Shown here piece by piece: positions 59,072 through 64,000 of a stretch of DNA of 64,000 bases (position 1 is its first letter; every line of letters begins with the position of its first letter). Made by a program: the position numbers and the translations under genes. The notes under the pieces were generated by a model. That model worked only from the letters and a program-made list of their open reading frames with translations, had not been told where the DNA came from and searched no databases. This DNA comes from CAZFLD01 sp964519835 (GTDB lineage: Bacteria > Spirochaetota > Spirochaetia > DSM-27196 > CAZFLD01), in contig CAZFLD010000013.1 of NCBI GenBank assembly GCA_964519835.1, forward strand, positions 12,899-76,898, given 5' to 3'.

Positions 59072-59995
59072 ATGGAAACGGCGCCCCGCGGAGTGTGGGC
59101 CACGATGGTCACCCCACTCCGGGACGACAACAAAATCGATTATCGCGCTCTGGAAGCTCTTGTTGAATGGTACATAGAGAACCGTGTGGCCGGACTTTTT
59201 GCCGTTTGCTACTCCAGCGAGTCGGCACACTTATCGTCCGGGGAGCGAATCGAGCTTGCTCGGGCGGTAGTCGAGCTCGCGAATGGGCGAGTCCCGGTTA
59301 TAGCCGGCGCCAATCACAGAGAGCTATTCGAGGACCAAATTGCCGAGTTGGCTGCCACGGCAAAGGCCGGCGTCGACGCCCTTGTTCTGCTTTCGAGTCG
59401 GATTGCGCCGGAAAGCGCCTCCGCGGACGAGTGGCGGGGCCGGCTGCAACGCCTGGTGGAACACTCGCCTACGGACCTCCCGTTAGGCCTCTATGAGTCG
59501 CCCGCACCGTATCGTCGTTTGGTTGATGTGGACACGTTGGCGTGGTGCGTGGGAAGCGGTCGTTTCCTGTTCCTAAAGGACACAAGCTGTAGTCTGGAAA
59601 ACATCACCACCAAACTGGCCCACACCTGCGGTGGCGACTTGGGTGTGTTCAACGCCCACACGCAGACCCTCCTCGCCTCGCTCAGGCTCGGCGCCGCCGG
59701 GTATAGCTCGGTCATGGCAAACGTCAATCCCCGTCTCTACGATTGGCTTGTCCACAACTTCCAGAACGAACACAAACGCGCCGAGCGCCTCCAGGCTTTC
59801 CTGAGTGTGGCGGACGCGGCAATGGTTTCTCGTTGCTATCCCGTGAGCGCCAAGTACTTCCTCCGGCTCGAGGGCATCCCGATGTCGTTGCATACTCGTA
59901 TGCCGACCCGCTTTCCCCCCGACGAACCGATGAAGCGGACAGTCGAGCAGTTTCGCGAGCTCAACAAGGAGTACCTAACAGCGTATGGAAACTAA
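59072..59995 (+). CDS. DapA/NAL-superfamily aldolase
   Basis: A 307-residue TIM-barrel lyase. VWATMVTPLRDDNKIDY opens the family fold, YSSESAHLSSGER replaces the usual GTTGE-type loop, LYESPAPYR supplies the catalytic Tyr (family YNxP altered to YESP) and Lys in FLKDTSC forms the Schiff base. Members cleave or form 2-oxo acids such as dihydrodipicolinate, sialic acid, or 2-keto-3-deoxy sugar acids; the altered loop argues against lysine synthesis. GGAGG precedes the ATG. The IclR gene overlaps its 3' end by 11 bases. Confidence 0.88.
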   Translation: METAPRGVWATMVTPLRDDNKIDYRALEALVEWYIENRVAGLFAVCYSSESAHLSSGERIELARAVVELANGRVPVIAGANHRELFEDQIAELAATAKAGVDALVLLSSRIAPESASADEWRGRLQRLVEHSPTDLPLGLYESPAPYRRLVDVDTLAWCVGSGRFLFLKDTSCSLENITTKLAHTCGGDLGVFNAHTQTLLASLRLGAAGYSSVMANVNPRLYDWLVHNFQNEHKRAERLQAFLSVADAAMVSRCYPVSAKYFLRLEGIPMSLHTRMPTRFPPDEPMKRTVEQFRELNKEYLTAYGN

Positions 59996-60794
59996 GACCC
60001 TCCGCAGCGAAGTTGGTGTAAACAAGTCCGCGCTGCGGACCATGGCGATACTCAACTATATGGCTGCGGTGCGGAGCCCCGTCGGCATCAGCGAGATGAG
60101 CCGGGCCCTCCGGATTCCCAAGAGCAGCGTGTTTTCTCTGGTGAATACGCTCGTGGACGGTCGTTACATCGAGCTCGCCGGTCGAGAGCACAAGACATAT
60201 CGACTCGGCTTTAAGCTTTTTCAGACTGGGATTACCTACCTTTCGAATGTTGAGTTGCATCAAGTCGCCCACCCCCTCCTCCGCGAGCTGATGGTGACGC
60301 TTGGCCAAACGGTGCATCTCGGCACCGAAGACGAAGAAGAACTTGTCTTCCTCGACAGCATCGAGGCGGAGGGATCCGTCGTGCGGTCCGCCGCGCGGCT
60401 CGGCCGATCACAGTCGCCCATGTACTGCTCCGGACTCGGAAAGGCGTTGCTGGCGGCTCACCCCGATGAAGAGCTGGTCAGGCGCTTTCGCGGCGCTCGA
60501 TTCGAGGCACGTACCGCAAACACGATCGAAGACATCAACCAGCTGATGGATGAGATGCGTGCTACTCGGCGTCGGGGGTATGCCGTCGATGACGGCGAGA
60601 GCAGCATCGACCTCTTCTGCGTCGCCGCGCCCCTGTACGATCGGTCAAGAGCTGTGGTCGGCGCGATTAGCTGCTCCACCCCGGCCCGTGAAAAAGCGAA
60701 CGAGGCACGGTTCGCCGAAGCCGTGAAACAAGCGGCGGTCGAGATCAGCGAGCGTCTCGGTTTTTTGGGGAGTCGGTTTTATGGAGAGTTTTGA
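59985..60794 (+). CDS. IclR-family transcriptional regulator
   Basis: A 269-residue regulator: N-terminal winged helix (ALRTMAILNYMAAVRSPVGISEMSRALRIPKSSVFSLV) and the IclR effector domain (CSGLGKALLAAHPDEEL, AAPLYDRSRAVVGAIS). It overlaps both neighbours (11 bases with the aldolase, 14 with the dehydrogenase), so it is part of the catabolic transcript and probably controls it and the divergent methyltransferase gene. The inducer is likely the pathway substrate. Confidence 0.93.
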   Translation: METKTLRSEVGVNKSALRTMAILNYMAAVRSPVGISEMSRALRIPKSSVFSLVNTLVDGRYIELAGREHKTYRLGFKLFQTGITYLSNVELHQVAHPLLRELMVTLGQTVHLGTEDEEELVFLDSIEAEGSVVRSAARLGRSQSPMYCSGLGKALLAAHPDEELVRRFRGARFEARTANTIEDINQLMDEMRATRRRGYAVDDGESSIDLFCVAAPLYDRSRAVVGAISCSTPAREKANEARFAEAVKQAAVEISERLGFLGSRFYGEF

Positions 60795-61859
60795 GTACTA
60801 CAATCCGGTGCGCGTTGTTTTTGGCGCCGGAGCCTTTGATGGGGTCGACCGTACAAACGAGGTTCGCGGCCGCCGATGCCTGTTTCTCGGATTCCCCGGC
60901 TTCGACCTCGACCGCCTGGCGCACCTTCGTTCTTCGGCAGCCGCCCTTGTTGTTTGGGACGAGTTCGACGAGAATCCGTCGGTGTCGTTCGTCCCGCGCA
61001 TCGCCGAACGAGTTCGTGAAGAGGGGATCGAAACAATCGTGGCCGCCGGCGGCGGTAGCACCATCGACAGCGCAAAGGCGGCTTCCTATCTCGCCGCCGG
61101 TCCGACCTGGCAACCCGGAGACGCCGCGACCGGCCATACTCAATGCCGGCTTGTCGCAGTGCCCACGACGGCGGGCACCGGCAGCGAGGTCTCGCCCTAC
61201 GCCATCCTTGTGGACGATTCAGGCGACAAAAAAGTCCTCGTGGACCCCGCGATCTATCCCGCCATCTCAATCTGCGATCCGACCCTTACCTACGGTATGC
61301 CGCGCCGCGTGACCGCACATACCGGCATCGACGCCCTGTCGCATGTGATCGAGGCCTACCTGAACAGAAAGTGCGGCGGCTTTATGCCTTCACTCGCCGA
61401 GGGCGCCGTAAGACGCATACATGCCAACCTGCCTAGGGCTCTCGCCGAGCCCACCAATGAGGCTGCTCGGTCGCAGATGATGCTCGCGGCTCTCGAAGGG
61501 GGCCTTCTGCTCGCGGCTTGCGGGACGGTGATAGTCCATGCCCTTGGCTACGGCCTGTCCAAGAGCTGGGGCGTGGCCCATGGAGAGGCAAACGGGATCC
61601 TCCTCGCCGCCTTTGTCGACGTCATGGCGGAGAAGGGGAATCGGCGGGCCGCGTTTATACGTGAGGTCTTTGAAGGCGGTCTGGATGCGTTTATCAAAAG
61701 TGCGGGCATCGTTCAAAAAGAGGACGCCCATCCGGTCGACGGTTCGCTTATAGACGCCTGGATCAAATCGGGCATGCAGTCCTACGGCGAAAAAACGGCG
61801 TTGATCCGATCGAAGCGGCGGACGTTCGGAGGATGTTCGAGTCATCGCTCGGCCCGTAG
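60781..61859 (+). pseudogene. iron-dependent alcohol dehydrogenase, frameshifted near the C terminus
   Basis: About 359 residues in all. VVAAGGGSTIDSAKA (nucleotide site), PTTAGTGSEVSPYA, and metal ligands in DALSHVIEAY and WGVAHGEANG are intact. After SYGEK the expected continuation (NGVDPIEAADVRRMFESSLG, then TAG at 61857) is in the -1 frame; the joint is a run of six A at 61790-61795. The unshifted frame runs to 62118 over the next gene as Arg/Ser-rich nonsense. One lost A, a sequencing error, or slippage on the A run would all explain it; with slippage a normal enzyme could still be made. Confidence 0.8.
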
Positions 61860-61913
61860 GCGGAGCGCCGTGCCGCTGCAAGGAAGACAAGCCGCATCAA
61901 GGAGGAAGAGAAG

Positions 61914-62627
61914 ATGGAGATTTACGGAGCCGGTTCTATTGACGAGATTCGACGGTGCGCCGATCTGGGCTGTACCGGTATTCTTACAAACCCCCAGGGC
62001 TTTGAGCAGTACTTCGAGGGGGAGCAAACGCTCGAAGAGATCACCAAGGCGATTGCCGAGGCCACGGACCTGCCGTTTTTTGTCCAGCTCCACGGGCCGT
62101 CAACCGATGCGCTTGTAGAGCGAGCGCTTGCCCTTAACGCAATCGCCCCCGAACAGGTCGGTTTCAAGATCGTCAGCAATGCCAAGGGCTTCTGGGCGAT
62201 CAGACGTCTCCAGCAAAGGGGTATCCGCTGCATCGCAACCACGCTCTTCTCGGTTTCCCAGGCCGCGGTAGCCGCAACCGTCGGGGCATTTGCGATCTGT
62301 CCCTTTGTCTCCCGTGGCCTGGCCATCGGCATGGATATGTTCGAGACCCTGCGCATCATCGTCGAGCGCTACGCGGAGCTCAAAGACGCACCGCGTATTG
62401 TCGCCGTGAGCCTCAAGGGCCTTGCCGACGTGGAGCTTGCCATTAGCGCCGGCGTGGATGTTGTCGGGATGCGCTACCCACTTATCGAGCAGATGATGGA
62501 GCACCCCCTCAGTAGCAAGGCGGAGCTCCTGTTTGCGAAGAACTGGAAGAAGGTAAAAGGCGAGGATGTCTCCTACTTGAGCCACGCCCTCGCCATGGAA
62601 GGGGTGGCCGAGGACTCGGTCCACTAA
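61914..62627 (+). CDS. transaldolase / fructose-6-phosphate aldolase-like protein
   Basis: A 237-residue TIM-barrel aldolase of the TalC/FSA group: EIYGAGSIDEIRRC, GILTNPQGF, Lys in GFKIVSNAKGFWAI as the likely Schiff-base residue, and AAVAATVGAFAICPFVSR. The IATTLFSVSQA segment corresponds to NVTAVFSLAQA of FSA. It would form or cleave a dihydroxyacetone-type bond. The ATG follows GGAAGAGAAG, 54 bases after the dehydrogenase end. Confidence 0.85.
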   Translation: MEIYGAGSIDEIRRCADLGCTGILTNPQGFEQYFEGEQTLEEITKAIAEATDLPFFVQLHGPSTDALVERALALNAIAPEQVGFKIVSNAKGFWAIRRLQQRGIRCIATTLFSVSQAAVAATVGAFAICPFVSRGLAIGMDMFETLRIIVERYAELKDAPRIVAVSLKGLADVELAISAGVDVVGMRYPLIEQMMEHPLSSKAELLFAKNWKKVKGEDVSYLSHALAMEGVAEDSVH

Positions 62628-62652
62628 ATGTTCCGGTGTTGAGGCGAAGCGC

Positions 62653-63660
62653 TTGAAGCTCTTTGGAATTGGAACCGCCACCATCGATCTTCGGATTAGC
62701 ACCGCCGACTTCGGGCCCGGGTACCTGGCAAAGCTTCTCGCGCAAAAGACCGAGGCCTACGGCGGCGGCTCGGTGGCAAACGCCCTCTACCAGGCAACGC
62801 TCCTCGGCGCGCAGACGGAATGGCTCGGCCGCCTCGGAGACGACCGGTTCGGCGAGATGATTCTCGATGACCTGGGGAGACACGGTGTCGGCGTAGCCCA
62901 CGTACGACGGAGCGTCGGGGACCTATCGCCCTTTAACCTCGCCGTTTATGCCGGTGACAGGCGGCGGCGGGTCGGCGGTTTTCTGCTGCCGAACTGCTTG
63001 GACAAAATCGACGCGACCGACATCGACGCCTGGGCGGCGGTGGTCGGTACAGGCGATTGGCTGCTTGTGGAGGTCGGCGAGATTCCGATGGATACGGTGC
63101 TCGACTTTTGCCGGGCGGTCAAGGCGGAAGGCGTTACACCGGATGCGCCTGAGCAGGACCGGCGGGAAGATTGGCCCGGAACCGGCCCGCGAATCGTGAT
63201 CGACGTCGACCTCGATCCGATCCGCCAGTGTGTCGGCGGTGACAAAAAGCTGCTGCTGGAGCTACTCGGCCTTGCGGACGTGATTATACCAAACCGTGAC
63301 GCCATGAGTTCGCTCTATCCCGACCGTGACGCGCCTGATCTGGCGGCGGACATGTACAACGACGTGGGCGTGCCGGTGGTGGTCACGGCGGGGGCGGAAG
63401 GCTGTTACGTCGCCGACGGCGACGGTATGACCCACGTGCCTGCGCCGCTGGTCGACGTGGTGGACACGGTTGGTGCCGGCGACGCCTTTCACGGCGCTTT
63501 GGTTGCCACGCTTATGACCGGCGGATCGTTGGTTGCGGCGGCGCGCCGCGCATCGGCGTGCGGGGCCGCCGCCTGCCGTACGTTCGGCGCGCGGAGCGGG
63601 ATGCCGGCGGCATCGAAAATCGAACAAATACAGGAGCAATTACGAGAGGAGGCTCCATGA
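62653..63660 (+). CDS. PfkB-family carbohydrate kinase
   Basis: A 335-residue ribokinase-superfamily kinase: GGGSVANALYQATLLGA (substrate region), and DVVDTVGAGDAFHGAL with the catalytic Asp. It starts at TTG 62653 after GAGG. A charged, proline-rich insertion (~159-180, TPDAPEQDRREDWPGTG) interrupts the region before IVIDVDLDP. The next gene begins inside its stop codon (ATGA). It probably phosphorylates the sugar or sugar acid that the aldolases act on. Confidence 0.92.
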   Translation: MKLFGIGTATIDLRISTADFGPGYLAKLLAQKTEAYGGGSVANALYQATLLGAQTEWLGRLGDDRFGEMILDDLGRHGVGVAHVRRSVGDLSPFNLAVYAGDRRRRVGGFLLPNCLDKIDATDIDAWAAVVGTGDWLLVEVGEIPMDTVLDFCRAVKAEGVTPDAPEQDRREDWPGTGPRIVIDVDLDPIRQCVGGDKKLLLELLGLADVIIPNRDAMSSLYPDRDAPDLAADMYNDVGVPVVVTAGAEGCYVADGDGMTHVPAPLVDVVDTVGAGDAFHGALVATLMTGGSLVAAARRASACGAAACRTFGARSGMPAASKIEQIQEQLREEAP

Positions 63661-64000
63661 CAATCATCGACTGTGATACTCACCCGTACCCCAACGAGTC
63701 GTACCCTATCGAGCCGTTTATTCCCGATTCGGCGCGGCTTGCGATCAAACAGCACCAGGACAGCCGTCCCACCCATGGTTTTGTGAACCCCTTTGGCTTG
63801 CTTCGTCGGGACGTGGACAAGAGCGATCCCGATGTGCTGCGCGAGAGGGTCCTCGAGGCCTACAACGTGGATTACGCGGTGCTTATCTCCCCGGGGCTGT
63901 CCGCGAGTATGATCCATTCTATTCCCGTGGCAACTGCGATGGCCCAGGCGTACAACGACTGGATTATCGAGTCCTTCCTCGAACGCGATAAGCGATTTCT
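63657..64000 (+). CDS. amidohydrolase-2 family metal-dependent hydrolase, 3' end cut by window edge
   Basis: The first 114 codons are seen. IIDCDTHPYPNE carries the D-x-H metal motif of amidohydrolase_2/ACMSD-like hydrolases, and DPDVLRERVLEAYNVDYAVLISPG follows the usual TIM-barrel opening. GAGAGGAGG precedes ATG 63657, which overlaps the kinase stop by four bases. It may hydrolyse a lactone or ring intermediate of the same catabolic route. Confidence 0.85.
   Translation, partial: MTIIDCDTHPYPNESYPIEPFIPDSARLAIKQHQDSRPTHGFVNPFGLLRRDVDKSDPDVLRERVLEAYNVDYAVLISPGLSASMIHSIPVATAMAQAYNDWIIESFLERDKRF

Noticed and set aside
60781..62118. A single 445-codon reading frame that would fuse the alcohol dehydrogenase to an Arg/Ser-rich tail
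   Set aside because: The conserved C terminus and a stop at 61857 are in the -1 frame, and the tail is only the overlapping transaldolase-like gene read out of frame.

Overview
The window is a GC-rich (about 60% by eye), densely coded bacterial chromosome segment. It most resembles a free-living member of the Spirochaetota. The pointers are several signalling proteins without flagellar genes, a CheD/methyl-accepting-type pair, a Bdr-like coiled-coil protein, a ferredoxin:thioredoxin-reductase-type protein beside a glutaredoxin, and corrinoid methyl-transfer proteins. The taxonomic call is an inference; there is no rRNA or tRNA gene here to settle it. GTG and TTG starts, 4-nt start/stop overlaps and strong Shine-Dalgarno sites are common.

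Layout. 0-3.2 kb: a ParB-like protein cut by the window edge, a spore-photoproduct-lyase-like radical SAM protein and a FecR-domain secreted protein. 3.2-5.6 kb (minus): a soluble methyl-accepting-like protein and CheD, both ending in the same [DE]VTLF tail. 5.7-8.2 kb (minus): a MalK/MsmX-type ATPase with its own promoter and terminator, and a solute-binding lipoprotein. 8.3-13.4 kb (plus): hemerythrin, PurK, PurE, a GPH sugar symporter and a GH1 beta-glucosidase. 13.4-17.1 kb (minus): a corrinoid protein, its RACo-type reductive activator and an AI-2E-family membrane protein. 17.2-26.5 kb: threonine aldolase coupled to a PAS/receiver/Hpt protein, the FTR-glutaredoxin pair, a zinc-metalloprotease-like protein, then XpaC-TelA-MFS-histidine kinase. 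26.6-31.0 kb (minus): an alpha-glucoside-type ABC importer operon with its LacI regulator and no ATPase. 31.2-36.0 kb: an NtrC-type regulator, a single receiver and a large sensor kinase, then a membrane protein with a degenerate GGDEF-like domain. 36-52 kb: mixed metabolic and envelope genes, including a broken iron-sulfur photolyase gene, a giant LuxR-type ATPase regulator, DHH phosphoesterase, DUF4139 protein, nicotinamidase, MltG, an Eis-like acetyltransferase, a shrunken DUF1697 gene and a sulfatase. 52.6-57.5 kb: Bdr-like protein, Nudix, histone-deacetylase-like protein, a PHD/PIN toxin-antitoxin pair, a thioredoxin-like protein and a Uma2 protein. 57.6-64 kb: a divergent catabolic locus with a uroporphyrinogen-decarboxylase-type methyltransferase on one side and, on the other, a DapA-type aldolase, IclR regulator, iron alcohol dehydrogenase (frameshifted), transaldolase-like aldolase, PfkB kinase and an amidohydrolase running off the end.

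Themes. Carbohydrate uptake is spread out: the ABC importer at 27.6-31 kb lacks an ATPase and the free-standing ATPase at 5.7 kb could energise it. Corrinoid-dependent methyl transfer is likewise split between 13.4-16 kb and 57.7 kb. Three genes are visibly damaged (photolyase, Fe-alcohol dehydrogenase, DUF1697). Several genes have a -10-like hexamer exactly six bases before the ATG, which suggests leaderless transcripts. Many otherwise conventional proteins carry Ala/Gly/Pro/Arg-rich loop insertions.
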